The position numbers were made by a program, and so were the translations under genes. A DNA stretch of 12,290 bases from contig CAAFLE010000070.1 of NCBI GenBank assembly GCA_900763675.1, positions 1 to 12,290 of the forward strand, written 5' to 3'. This stretch comes from an uncultured Oscillospiraceae bacterium (GTDB taxonomy: Bacteria > Bacillota > Clostridia > Oscillospirales > Oscillospiraceae). Under the pieces are notes generated by a model, which was not told the DNA's origin, did no database searches, and was given only the letters and a program-made list of their open reading frames with translations. The stretch's first letter is position 1; each line of letters starts with the position of its first letter. This document shows, piece by piece, positions 4,988 through 12,290 of the stretch.

Positions 4988-7738
4988 ATGAGCATTATCG
5001 AAAAACTGTTCGGCACCCGCAGCGAGCGGGAGGTAAAAAAGCTCCTTCCTCTCGTGGACAAGATCGAGGCGCTGAGCGACGAATACGCCGCGCTGACCGA
5101 CGAGGAGCTGCGCGGAAAGACCGGAGAATTCAAGGTGCGTTATCAGGGCGGCGAGACGCTGGACGATCTCCTGCCGGAGGCGTTTGCCGCCGTGCGCGAG
5201 GCGAGCGCTCGCGTGCTGGGCATGAAGCCGTTCCGCGTACAGCTTATCGGCGGCATCGTGCTGCATCAGGGACGCATTGCCGAGATGAAAACCGGCGAGG
5301 GCAAAACGCTTGTCGCCGTGCTGCCGGCGTACCTGAACGCCATCACCGGCGAGGGCGTGCATATCGTCACGGTGAACGACTATCTTGCCAAGCGCGACAG
5401 CGAATGGATGGGCAAGGTCCACCGCTTCATGGGACTGAAGGTCGGTCTGATCGTCCACGGTCTTACGAGCGCGGAGCGCCGCGAGGCGTATGCCGCGGAC
5501 ATCACCTACGGCACGAACAACGAGATGGGCTTTGACTATCTGCGCGACAACATGGCGCTCTATAAAGAGGACATCGTGCAGCGCGGTCATGCCTTTGCCA
5601 TCGTGGACGAGGTGGACTCCATCCTCATCGACGAAGCGCGGACCCCCCTCATCATTTCCGGACAGGGCGACGAGTCCACCGACCTTTACCGCCGGGCGGA
5701 CGATTTCGTCTCGCGGCTCAAAAAGCTGGTCGTGGCGTCCGTGGACGAAAAGGAAGAGGAATCCGACGACATCGACGCCGACTACATCGTCGATGAAAAG
5801 GCACGTACCGCTACGCTCACTGCCCGCGGCATCGCCAAGGCGGAGGCGGCGTTCAATCTCGAAAATCTCGCCGATATGGAAAACTCCACGCTTTCCCACC
5901 ACATCAACCAGGCGCTCAAGGCGCACGGCGTCATGCGGCGGGACATCGACTATGTCGTGAAGGACGGCGAGATCATCATCGTCGATGAGTTCACGGGCCG
6001 TCTCATGCTCGGCCGCCGGTATTCCGAGGGGCTGCACCAGGCGATCGAGGCGAAGGAACACGTGGACGTGCAGAAGGAGAACAAAACCCTTGCCACCATC
6101 ACGTTCCAGAACTATTTCCGCCTGTACGGCAAGCTCTCCGGCATGACCGGCACCGCGCTCACCGAGCAGGAGGAGTTCCAGTCGATCTATGCGCTCGACA
6201 TCGTGGAGATCCCGACGAACAAGCCCGTCATCCGCATCGACCGGAACGATGTTGTGTACAAGAATCAGGCGGGCAAGGACCGCGCCATCATCGAGCAGAT
6301 CAAGGCGTGCTACGCCAAGGGGCAGCCGGTGCTGGTCGGCACGATCTCCATCGAGAAGAGCGAGTATATCTCGTCGCTGCTGCGCAAGCAGGGCGTGCCG
6401 CACAACGTCCTCAACGCCAAGCACCACGAAAAGGAAGCGGAAATCGTCGCGCAGGCGGGCAAGCTCGGCGCGGTGACGATCGCCACGAACATGGCGGGCC
6501 GCGGCACGGACATCATGCTCGGCGGCAACCCGGAATATATGGCAAAGGCCGATCTGCGCCGCGCCGGATACGACGAGGACACGATCAGCGAGGCGACCGG
6601 CTACGCCGAGACCGACGACGAAACGATCCTCGAAGCGCGGAAGCTCTTCCGCGAAAAGCTCGCCGAGCATAAGGCGGTCACGGGCGAGGAAGCCGAAAAG
6701 GTCCGCGCTGCGGGCGGCCTGTACATCCTCGGCACCGAGCGGCACGACTCGCGCCGCATTGATAACCAGCTCCGCGGACGCAGCGGCCGTCAGGGCGACC
6801 CCGGCGAGAGCCGGTTCTTCCTCGCACTCACGGACGACGTCATGCGTCTGTACGGCTCGGAGCGGCTCATCGGCATTTTTGAAAGTCTCGGCGTGGACGA
6901 GGACACGCCCATCGAACACAAAATGCTCACCGGCGCTCTCGAGCAGGCGCAGAAAACCGTGGAGAGCCGCCACTTCCAGGCGCGAAAGAGTACGCTCGAA
7001 TTTGACGACGTGATGAACGTCCAGCGCAATCTCATTTACGAGCAGCGCCGCAAGGTGCTCGACGGCGAGGACATCCGCGAGAGCATTCAGGGCATGGTGC
7101 GCGACACGATCGCCGAGGCGGTCGGCAACATTCCGCCGGAAAATGCCGAGGACCTTGCCGAACGTCTGGCGCCGCTCCACCGTCTGTTTGTACGGCCGGG
7201 CGAGGTCGTCTACCACGACGGCATGACCGTCGAGGAACTGAATACGAAGCTCGGCGAGATCGCCGCGAATGTCTACGCCCAGCGCGAGGAGGCGTTCGGA
7301 CCCATGCCGGACGGCACGCCGCTCATGCGCGAGCTGGAGCGCGTCGTCATGCTGCGCGTTGTGGACGAGTACTGGATGGACCATATCGACGCGATGGACA
7401 ACCTGCGCCGCGGCATCGGTCTGCGCGGCTACGGCAACATCAAGCCCATCGACGCCTACAAAAAAGAAGGCTTCGATATGTTTGAGGCAATGATCGCGGG
7501 CATCCGCGCCGAGGTCGTCCGCCGGCTGTACACCGTGCGCGTCCGCAAGGAGGAGCGCGTCGAGCGCAAGAGCGTGACGAAAAACGCCGTGGCAAACGCC
7601 GGGGGCGATGCGTCCGTGCGCAAGCAGCCGGTGAAAAAGATGAAAAAGCCGGGACGGAACGACCCCTGTCCGTGCGGCAAGCTCCGTCCGAACGGTCTGC
7701 CGATGAAGTACAAGGACTGCTGCGGCAAAAATGCGTAA
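4988..7738 (+). CDS. secA: Preprotein translocase ATPase SecA
   Basis: SecA is the motor ATPase that drives unfolded preproteins through the SecYEG channel at the cytoplasmic membrane. The 916-residue protein is full length. Visible are Walker A (EMKTGEGKT, residues 99-107), the DEVD box (207-210), the conserved DEARTPLIISG, the VDEFTGRLMLGRRYSEGLHQ region near 332-351, SGMTGTA near 384-390, TNMAGRGTDIMLGGNP, and RIDNQLRGRSGRQGDPG of the second helicase motor. The C-terminus has a basic linker and then a zinc motif with C894, C896, C911 and C912. The spacing between the cysteine pairs is 14 residues; the usual motif has 8. The start is fixed by AGGAAAGG 7 bases before the ATG. The downstream gene starts 32 bases after the stop. 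Confidence 0.99.
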   Translation: MSIIEKLFGTRSEREVKKLLPLVDKIEALSDEYAALTDEELRGKTGEFKVRYQGGETLDDLLPEAFAAVREASARVLGMKPFRVQLIGGIVLHQGRIAEMKTGEGKTLVAVLPAYLNAITGEGVHIVTVNDYLAKRDSEWMGKVHRFMGLKVGLIVHGLTSAERREAYAADITYGTNNEMGFDYLRDNMALYKEDIVQRGHAFAIVDEVDSILIDEARTPLIISGQGDESTDLYRRADDFVSRLKKLVVASVDEKEEESDDIDADYIVDEKARTATLTARGIAKAEAAFNLENLADMENSTLSHHINQALKAHGVMRRDIDYVVKDGEIIIVDEFTGRLMLGRRYSEGLHQAIEAKEHVDVQKENKTLATITFQNYFRLYGKLSGMTGTALTEQEEFQSIYALDIVEIPTNKPVIRIDRNDVVYKNQAGKDRAIIEQIKACYAKGQPVLVGTISIEKSEYISSLLRKQGVPHNVLNAKHHEKEAEIVAQAGKLGAVTIATNMAGRGTDIMLGGNPEYMAKADLRRAGYDEDTISEATGYAETDDETILEARKLFREKLAEHKAVTGEEAEKVRAAGGLYILGTERHDSRRIDNQLRGRSGRQGDPGESRFFLALTDDVMRLYGSERLIGIFESLGVDEDTPIEHKMLTGALEQAQKTVESRHFQARKSTLEFDDVMNVQRNLIYEQRRKVLDGEDIRESIQGMVRDTIAEAVGNIPPENAEDLAERLAPLHRLFVRPGEVVYHDGMTVEELNTKLGEIAANVYAQREEAFGPMPDGTPLMRELERVVMLRVVDEYWMDHIDAMDNLRRGIGLRGYGNIKPIDAYKKEGFDMFEAMIAGIRAEVVRRLYTVRVRKEERVERKSVTKNAVANAGGDASVRKQPVKKMKKPGRNDPCPCGKLRPNGLPMKYKDCCGKNA

Positions 7739-7770
7739 AAGATACATTATATAAGTATAAGGAATCGGCT

Positions 7771-8574
7771 ATGGCATTTACACTTTGCGAAAAAGACAAT
7801 CTCCAGTGGACGGTGTCCGACGTCATCGGCACAAAGCATCTCTTCACGCGCCGTCTCAGCGGGGTGGGGGATTTCCCATTCAGCTCGAACCACGATCCCG
7901 AATGGGAGGACCCGGCGCGGCAGGAGCGTATCCGCTCGCTGTGGCTGCGCTTCCGGGATGCGGCGGAATTTCCTGCCGAGGGCTTCTGCTTCACGCGGCA
8001 GGTACACGGCACCGCCATCCGGTATGTGACGGAGAGCGAGCGCGCTCTCCCGCCGCTGCCGCACCGCCCGGAGGACTGCGACGGCCTTATCACCGACCGG
8101 AAAAACGTGCCGCTCTGCGTGTGGAGCGCCGACTGCGTGCCGGTGCTGTTCCACGACCCCGAAGCGGGGATCGCCGCCGCCGTACACAGCGGCTGGAAGG
8201 GAACGGTCGCCGACATGATGGGGTCCGCCGTGCGCAGCATGGAAAACATGGGAGCGAGAGCGGAAAATATCCGCGCCGCGATCGGACCGGCGATCTCGCG
8301 CTGCTGCTTTGAAACGGGACCCGAGGTGCCGGAGGCAATCCGGGCGCTGCTCGGCAGTGACGCCGAGGGGCTTTGCCCGCCGGAGGAGGGCGTCGAGGGG
8401 AAATTCCTCGTCGATCTCAAGGAGACGAACCGCCGCCGCCTTCTGCAGCTCGGTCTCGCGCCGGCGCATATCGACGTATCGCCCGACTGTACCATGTGTA
8501 TGCAGGACGTTTACTGGTCGCATCGCGCCACGCAGGGCCGCCGCGGCACGCAGGCGTCCGTCATCATGCTTTGA
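7771..8574 (+). CDS. pgeF: Peptidoglycan editing factor PgeF (laccase-domain / polyphenol oxidase family)
   Basis: The 267-residue protein belongs to the PgeF/YfiH/YlmD family (laccase-fold domain, DUF152). The three metal ligands are recognisable: H79 in TRQVHG, C122 in SADCVP and H139 in AVHSGWKGT; DCDGLIT and IGPAISRCCFE are also typical. In Escherichia coli the family member is linked to removing L-serine misincorporated in the peptidoglycan stem, while the human homologue LACC1 shows purine nucleoside phosphorylase and adenosine deaminase activities, so the true substrate here is open. The frame runs upstream to 7672 inside secA, but AAGGA at 7759-7763 with a 7-base gap fixes the start at 7771. 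It probably shares the secA transcript, and the next gene starts 10 bases after its stop. Confidence 0.93.
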   Translation: MAFTLCEKDNLQWTVSDVIGTKHLFTRRLSGVGDFPFSSNHDPEWEDPARQERIRSLWLRFRDAAEFPAEGFCFTRQVHGTAIRYVTESERALPPLPHRPEDCDGLITDRKNVPLCVWSADCVPVLFHDPEAGIAAAVHSGWKGTVADMMGSAVRSMENMGARAENIRAAIGPAISRCCFETGPEVPEAIRALLGSDAEGLCPPEEGVEGKFLVDLKETNRRRLLQLGLAPAHIDVSPDCTMCMQDVYWSHRATQGRRGTQASVIML

Positions 8575-8584
8575 GGAAGCGAAT

Positions 8585-10237
8585 ATGAAAGAGAAAATTT
8601 TTGCTCTCCTGCTCGCCGCGGCGATGCTCCTTTCGCTTGCCGCCTGCGGCGAAACCGCCGCCGCGCCGGAAGCAACGCCGGACCCCGCTGCCGACGACGG
8701 CGCCGAGACGGTGTCCGGGCAGACGCTCACGTTCGGCGACGCTGCCGACAACGTGTTCTCCCTGCCGCTCGACTACGATCAGAGTCTCAACCCCATCAAG
8801 AGCAAAAGCGCGCTCAACCAGCTCGTGGACTGTCTCGTTTATGACCGCCTTTTCGAGGTGGACGAAAACTTCAACGTAACGTCGCGCATCCTCTCGGACT
8901 GGTACTACTCCAAGAGCGAAGATTCCCCGGGCGTATGGGTTCTCAAGGTCAAGGACGGCATCCAGATGCACGACGGCTCCACGCTCACCGCCGCGGACGT
9001 AGCGTACTCCGTCTCGTGCGTCTTCACGAGCGGCAGCACGTACTATCAGCAGCAGATCGGGCGCGTCTATTCGAGCGCCTTTAACGGCGAGGTCTATCTC
9101 GCCACGGCGGGCGCGGACAACGCCCAGCTCCCGCAGCGCATGAGCATCCCGGTCATCAAGTCCGGCTCCGTCGGCGAGGACATCCCCGCCGGGTCGGGAC
9201 CGTATATGTACAACGAGGATCGCACCACTCTCGTGAAGTTCGACGGCTACGAAAACAGCGAAAATCTTCCGATCGACGAGGTGCAGCTCCGCCCCTACCG
9301 CGGCATGGAGGAGCTGATCACCGAGTTTGAGAGCGGGCTGATCGACCTCGTCGTGAACGATCCGACCGGCATTTACAACATGGGCTATGGCGGCAAGAAC
9401 GAGAAGCGCGTCATCACAACGTCCAACCTCCACTACATCGGCTTCAACAGCGCGAGCCGGTTTTTCCGCTACGACGCCTACCGCTACGCCATGAACTGGA
9501 TCATCAACCGCGACCGGATTGTATCCGACACGCTTGACGGAAACGCCGTGGCGACGGCCTTCCCGATCCACCCGAACAGCTCGCTGTACGATACCGAGCT
9601 TGCCGCGCAGTATTCCTATGACCCTGCGCGGTGTCTCATGGAGCTGGAGCGCGGCGGCTGCCGCGATCTGGACGCCGACGGGATGCTGGAGTTTGCGCTC
9701 TCCGGCATGAAGGTGGACGTCGAGATCAATTTCGTCGTCTGCGCCGACAACGCCGCCAAGGTGCAGGAGGCGCGGAAGATCGCCGAGGATATGGAGGCGA
9801 TCGGACTGTACGTCAATCTGCGCGAGCTTACGTGGAAAAACTATGTTGCCGCGCTCAAAACCGGCTACATTGATTCGGATGCGGAAAACCCCGAGATCCA
9901 GGTGGATATGTATCTTGCCGAGGTCGCGCTGACCGGCGACTGGGACATCCTCACGCTGATCTCCGGCGACTGGGAGGAGGACGGCACGCTCAACTACGGC
10001 GGCTGGGACATCTCCGAGCTGCAGCTGCTCACCGAAAGCTACCTCGGCGCGAACGACGACGACCGCGCCACGGCGGTGCGCGACTGGCTGCAATACCTTA
10101 CGACAACGACGCCCATCCTGCCGGTGTGCTTTGAGACCCGCGACGTTATCTCCCATCTCGGCGTCATTTACGGAATGTCGCCCACCCAGTACGACGTATT
10201 CAACAACTTCGCCGCGTGGTCGGTCCATCTCGACTGA
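8585..10237 (+). CDS. ABC transporter substrate-binding lipoprotein, family 5 (peptide/nickel type)
   Basis: The 550-residue product starts with a lipoprotein signal: MKEK, a hydrophobic stretch and a lipobox LAAC with the lipidated cysteine at residue 21. An Ala/Glu/Asp/Pro-rich linker (about 22-46) follows, then the binding domain. The segment around residues 118-142 (WVLKVKDGIQMHDGSTLTAADV) is the family 5 signature seen in DppA/OppA-like proteins. It should be anchored outside the membrane and deliver oligopeptides or a similar solute to a permease. No permease or ATPase gene is present in the window, so it is an orphan binding protein. A GAGGAAG site that overlaps the pgeF stop fixes the start; the in-frame extension back to 8309 lies inside pgeF and would lose the signal peptide. 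Confidence 0.9.
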   Translation: MKEKIFALLLAAAMLLSLAACGETAAAPEATPDPAADDGAETVSGQTLTFGDAADNVFSLPLDYDQSLNPIKSKSALNQLVDCLVYDRLFEVDENFNVTSRILSDWYYSKSEDSPGVWVLKVKDGIQMHDGSTLTAADVAYSVSCVFTSGSTYYQQQIGRVYSSAFNGEVYLATAGADNAQLPQRMSIPVIKSGSVGEDIPAGSGPYMYNEDRTTLVKFDGYENSENLPIDEVQLRPYRGMEELITEFESGLIDLVVNDPTGIYNMGYGGKNEKRVITTSNLHYIGFNSASRFFRYDAYRYAMNWIINRDRIVSDTLDGNAVATAFPIHPNSSLYDTELAAQYSYDPARCLMELERGGCRDLDADGMLEFALSGMKVDVEINFVVCADNAAKVQEARKIAEDMEAIGLYVNLRELTWKNYVAALKTGYIDSDAENPEIQVDMYLAEVALTGDWDILTLISGDWEEDGTLNYGGWDISELQLLTESYLGANDDDRATAVRDWLQYLTTTTPILPVCFETRDVISHLGVIYGMSPTQYDVFNNFAAWSVHLD

Positions 10238-10262
10238 GCGGCGGGAAAAGGAGCGAACGGAT

Positions 10263-10643
10263 ATGACCGATCAGGAACTGATGAACATGGCGAAAAAGGC
10301 TGCCGAAAACGCCTATGTGCCGTATTCCCATTTCCCTGTGGGCGCGGCGCTGGAGTGCAGCGACGGGACGGTGTTCACCGGCTGCAACGTGGAGAACGCC
10401 GCCTACGGCGACACGATCTGCGCCGAGCGCACCGCCGCAGTGAAGGCGGTGAGCAGCGGTCACCGCGACTTTGTCCGCATCGCCATCTGGGGCAACAGCC
10501 GGGAATACTGCTACCCGTGCGGCTCCTGCCGGCAGTTTTTACAGGAGTTTTCCAAGCACATGACCGTTCTCTGCGCCAAGGGTGACGACAGCTTTGTGAG
10601 CCACAAGCTCTCGGAGATGATGCCGTTCTTCTTCGATTTTTGA
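10263..10643 (+). CDS. cdd: Cytidine deaminase
   Basis: This enzyme hydrolyses cytidine and deoxycytidine to uridine and deoxyuridine in pyrimidine salvage. The 126-residue length fits the small homotetrameric class. The zinc site is complete: C53 and the catalytic E55 in TICAERTAA, and C86 and C89 in PCGSCRQ. The substrate-binding FPVGAAL and NVEN (42-45) motifs are present. AAAAGGAG 9 bases upstream sets the start at 10263. It begins 25 bases after the solute-binding gene, so it is likely in the same operon; pairing with PgeF hints at nucleoside handling. Confidence 0.96.
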   Translation: MTDQELMNMAKKAAENAYVPYSHFPVGAALECSDGTVFTGCNVENAAYGDTICAERTAAVKAVSSGHRDFVRIAIWGNSREYCYPCGSCRQFLQEFSKHMTVLCAKGDDSFVSHKLSEMMPFFFDF

Positions 10644-10653
10644 ATGTGACGTT

Positions 10654-11949
10654 ATGGATAAGAGAAAGAAAATTTTGACCGTGCTTCTGAGTCTGTGTCT
10701 GCTTGTCCCGGCGCTGACGTCTCCGGCGCTCGCCGCGTTTCCGGACGTGCCGGAGAACGAGTGGTATACGGAATATGTCGCCGCGTGTACGGCACGGGGC
10801 ATCGTCAACGGCTTTGAGGACGGCACGTTCCGCCCGACGGGCTATCTGCGCCGGAGCGAGTTTATCAAAATGCTTGCCACCAGCGCGTCGCTTACGTACA
10901 AAGCCACGCTACCCGGCGACCACTGGGCGGAGGAGTATTGGGCGATGCTCTCGGAAAACGGCGTTCTGGAGGGGCTGAACATCCCCTGCACGTTCGACGC
11001 CCTGCAAGCGAAGACCACGCGCTATGAAATGGCGGTGATGATCCGCAATTTCCTCTCCAAGGTCCGCGGCGAAACCGAAGCGGCGACGGCGGGCGCGGCG
11101 CGGAAGATCCCCGACTGGGCGTACATTCCGGAAAACTACCGCGCCGCCGTAGCGCAGGTGTACGCCAAGGGCATCATCAACGGCATGATCAACACCGCCG
11201 GGGCGGAGGACGGCTCGTTCTGCGGCGACCGGCGGCTCACCCGTGCGCAGGCGAGCGCCGTTATGATCCGTCTGCTCGATCCCGCGCAGCGCTCACCCGT
11301 TGATCTCGGCGACAGCAACCCCTACCGGCTCGCCGACGCGCCGAACGGATTGCAGCCGTTTATGATCTGGGCGCGGGAAAACGGCTACATCATCAACAAC
11401 GAACCCCGCGGCGTGATGAACAAGCTCCTCTTCGGCGACGAGAGCAAAACGCATTTCACGAGCATGGAGGAAGCCGCGCCCTACATGAGGGATGTGACCG
11501 TCAACGTCTGGCAGCTCCAGAGCGACGGGACAAAAACGCAGGGTACGCTCCGCCTGACGGTACATAAATACCTTGCCGCGGACGTATACGAAATCTTCCA
11601 ACAGATCTTCAACGACGAGGAAAAGTTCCCGATCAGCTCCGTCGGCGGTCTGCGCTGCACGGACGCCATGCGCCATGCCTGGGGCGCGGCGATCGACATC
11701 AACCCCGACCAGAACTGTGCCGCAGAGCGCGAAAACGGCGCAGTGCGCATTACGGTAGGGCAGGGCTGGTGGCCGCTCGGCGCGGAAAAGGATGAGTGGG
11801 CGGGCAGTCTCGCCGAGCCGAGTCCATACTCCGTTTCGAGAAACGGCAGCGTTGTGAAGGCGTTTGCCGATTACGGCTGGGGCTGGGGCGGCTCGTGGCA
11901 GAACAGCCGCGATTTCATGCATTTCAGCGTCCGCACGGACGGCGGCTGA
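10654..11949 (+). CDS. Secreted SLH-domain protein with M15 (CwlK/VanY-like) peptidase domain
   Basis: The 431-residue product has a clear signal peptide (KRKK, hydrophobic core, cleavage after ALA near residue 27). Three S-layer homology repeats follow at about 28-75, 86-136 and 152-210, which anchor proteins to secondary cell-wall polymers. After a linker, residues about 325-428 look like an M15 metallopeptidase: H341 and D348 in RHAWGAAIDINP and H423 in WGGSWQNSRDFMHF match the zinc-ligand pattern and the WGGDW...HF block of the M15C/CwlK group, which cut peptidoglycan stem peptides. The acid near the last histidine is D420. The predicted role is cell-wall peptidase held at the surface. 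No good ribosome site is visible before the ATG, which lies 10 bases after the cdd stop, so translation may depend on coupling. Confidence 0.88.
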   Translation: MDKRKKILTVLLSLCLLVPALTSPALAAFPDVPENEWYTEYVAACTARGIVNGFEDGTFRPTGYLRRSEFIKMLATSASLTYKATLPGDHWAEEYWAMLSENGVLEGLNIPCTFDALQAKTTRYEMAVMIRNFLSKVRGETEAATAGAARKIPDWAYIPENYRAAVAQVYAKGIINGMINTAGAEDGSFCGDRRLTRAQASAVMIRLLDPAQRSPVDLGDSNPYRLADAPNGLQPFMIWARENGYIINNEPRGVMNKLLFGDESKTHFTSMEEAAPYMRDVTVNVWQLQSDGTKTQGTLRLTVHKYLAADVYEIFQQIFNDEEKFPISSVGGLRCTDAMRHAWGAAIDINPDQNCAAERENGAVRITVGQGWWPLGAEKDEWAGSLAEPSPYSVSRNGSVVKAFADYGWGWGGSWQNSRDFMHFSVRTDGG

Positions 11950-11987
11950 GCCGAACTCTCCGCCTTTTGAAAATTCGGAGAAATCCC

Positions 11988-12008
11988 CAAAAAATCTTTG
12001 ATTTTTTG
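11988..12008 (+). repeat. AT-rich hairpin downstream of the SLH-peptidase gene
   Basis: CAAAAAATC-TTT-GATTTTTTG is a perfect 9-bp but weak, AT-rich stem. It lies between the stop codon and the main terminator. It could be a 3' stability element or a weak pause site; on its own it would not be an efficient terminator. Confidence 0.4.
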
Positions 12009-12011
12009 TCT

Positions 12012-12040
12012 ATCCCCTCTTGACAATAAGAGGGGATTTT
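12012..12040 (+). terminator. Terminator of the secA-to-SLH gene run
   Basis: ATCCCCTCTT and AAGAGGGGAT form a perfect 10-bp stem around the loop GACAAT, followed by TTTGTTATT. It is the first clear intrinsic terminator after secA. Its loop and right arm also contain the -35 and spacer of the next promoter. Confidence 0.8.
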
Positions 12041-12048
12041 GTTATTCT
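12020..12048 (+). promoter_or_regulatory. Promoter embedded in the terminator
   Basis: TTGACA (12020-12025), a 17-base spacer and TATTCT (12043-12048) form a good promoter. The -35 is in the terminator loop and the right stem arm is the spacer. Transcription would start near 12055, right at the first stem of the structured region downstream. Confidence 0.75.
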
Positions 12049-12054
12049 AACGAA

Positions 12055-12240
12055 GCGCCTGTGCGAAGAAGCAGGGCGTATTATGCGGTGAAGCGGGAGA
12101 TTGCATCGTTGACGGTGGTAACTTCCGTGGAGTATGTCCGTAAATCGGGCGGCTGAGAGTTATCGTTTCCCCCGCCAGCAAGAGGCGTATATCGCTGGAA
12201 CGGGAAGAAAACCGGCCATCAGAAAGCCGGTTCCTTTTTC
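12055..12240 (+). ncRNA. Putative structured RNA: small RNA or riboswitch/attenuator leader, family unknown
   Basis: The segment runs from the start predicted by the 12020-12048 promoter to the terminator at 12210-12240, about 185 nt. It begins with a 9-bp stem (12055-12064 with 12071-12079, one bulged G at 12061, loop GAAGAA). Further stems are possible at 12112-12128 (ACGG/CCGT), 12148-12176 (GGCGG/CCGCC) and 12175-12198 (CCAGC/GCTGG); the last two share two bases and are alternatives. GGCGTAT occurs twice (12075-12081 and 12184-12190). No plus-strand reading frame has a ribosome site. I compared it from memory with TPP, cobalamin, SAM, THF, T-box, 6S, SRP and RNase P patterns and found no match. 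Whether it is free-standing or the leader of a gene beyond 12290 cannot be seen. Confidence 0.5.
12210..12240. terminator. Terminator ending the structured RNA, probably bidirectional
   Basis: AACCGGC (12210-12216) and GCCGGTT (12226-12232) form a 7-bp stem with a 9-base loop, followed by CCTTTTTC on the plus strand. On the minus strand the same stem is followed by TTCTTCC, so it could also stop a convergent transcript entering from the right. Confidence 0.75.
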
Positions 12241-12290
12241 GGTTCGGGTCTGATACGCACGGCGCGGTGGATGAAAACTTCTCACCGTAC

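Noticed and set aside
4877..7747. Minus-strand open frame of 956 codons across secA
   Set aside because: Full antisense shadow of secA produced by GC-rich third positions; low-complexity Val/Asp/Arg/His composition.
7672..7770. Upstream extension of pgeF into secA
   Set aside because: The extra 33 residues overlap the secA zinc motif, match nothing in the family, and a ribosome site precedes 7771.
7739..7770. AT-rich stretch with TATATAAG before pgeF as a separate promoter
   Set aside because: No -35 at a suitable distance; read-through from secA is simpler.
8564..10228. Minus-strand open frame of 554 codons
   Set aside because: Antisense shadow of the solute-binding protein gene, with no family features.
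12150..12160. CTGAGA resembling the thi box of a TPP riboswitch
   Set aside because: The partner motif (CTGATC and the following GCGTAGGGA-like element) is missing, so the match is only six bases.
12048..12289. Minus-strand open frame entering from the right edge and stopping near 12048
   Set aside because: About 80 codons crossing a terminator hairpin, Ser/Pro/Arg-rich, with no recognisable motif and no start visible.
12271..12290. Possible gene start ATGAAAACT near the right edge
   Set aside because: Only seven codons are visible and GGTGG directly abuts the ATG with no spacing, so it cannot be supported.

Overview
The window looks like a chromosomal, mostly housekeeping stretch from a GC-rich member of the Clostridia, probably an Oscillospiraceae-like gut anaerobe. 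The reasons are strong AGGAGG-type ribosome sites, TTGACA-17-TATAxT promoters, tRNA genes that encode their CCA ends, a SecA with a C-terminal zinc motif, and an exported protein with S-layer homology (SLH) repeats. No insertion sequence, phage gene, CRISPR array or rRNA gene is visible. The taxon is an inference from style, not from a database match.

Left part, minus strand (1-1426): a TetR/AcrR regulator and a YoaP-like GNAT acetyltransferase with a thioredoxin-like tail overlap by 4 bases and share one promoter. A perfect 14-bp palindrome lies between its -35 and -10, so the pair is probably autorepressed. The acetyltransferase runs off the left edge of the window.

Minus strand 1456-2050: a five-gene tRNA operon transcribed in the order Gly(TCC), Arg(TCT), His(GTG), Gln(TTG), Lys(TTT), with a consensus promoter at one end and a 45-base perfect hairpin terminator at the other. 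Minus strand 2108-4880: a two-gene operon of a PlsC-type acyltransferase with a zinc ribbon, followed by a DUF1846 (UPF0371) protein.

Plus strand 4904-12040: secA is transcribed divergently from the acyltransferase and is followed, with short gaps, by pgeF (laccase-fold peptidoglycan editing / nucleoside enzyme), an orphan family-5 solute-binding lipoprotein, cdd (cytidine deaminase) and a secreted SLH-M15 cell-wall peptidase. The run has no visible internal terminator until after the last gene. SecA exports proteins such as the lipoprotein and the SLH peptidase; PgeF and the SLH peptidase both touch peptidoglycan; PgeF (by family activity) and Cdd both act on nucleosides.

Right end (11950-12290): no convincing protein gene. 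It holds a terminator whose loop carries the TTGACA of a new consensus promoter, then about 185 nt of structured sequence ending in a second terminator. This is the best candidate here for an undescribed element: a small RNA or a riboswitch/attenuator leader that I cannot assign to a known family. The other notable pattern is a 13-bp inverted repeat that occupies the same place in both divergent secA and acyltransferase promoters.
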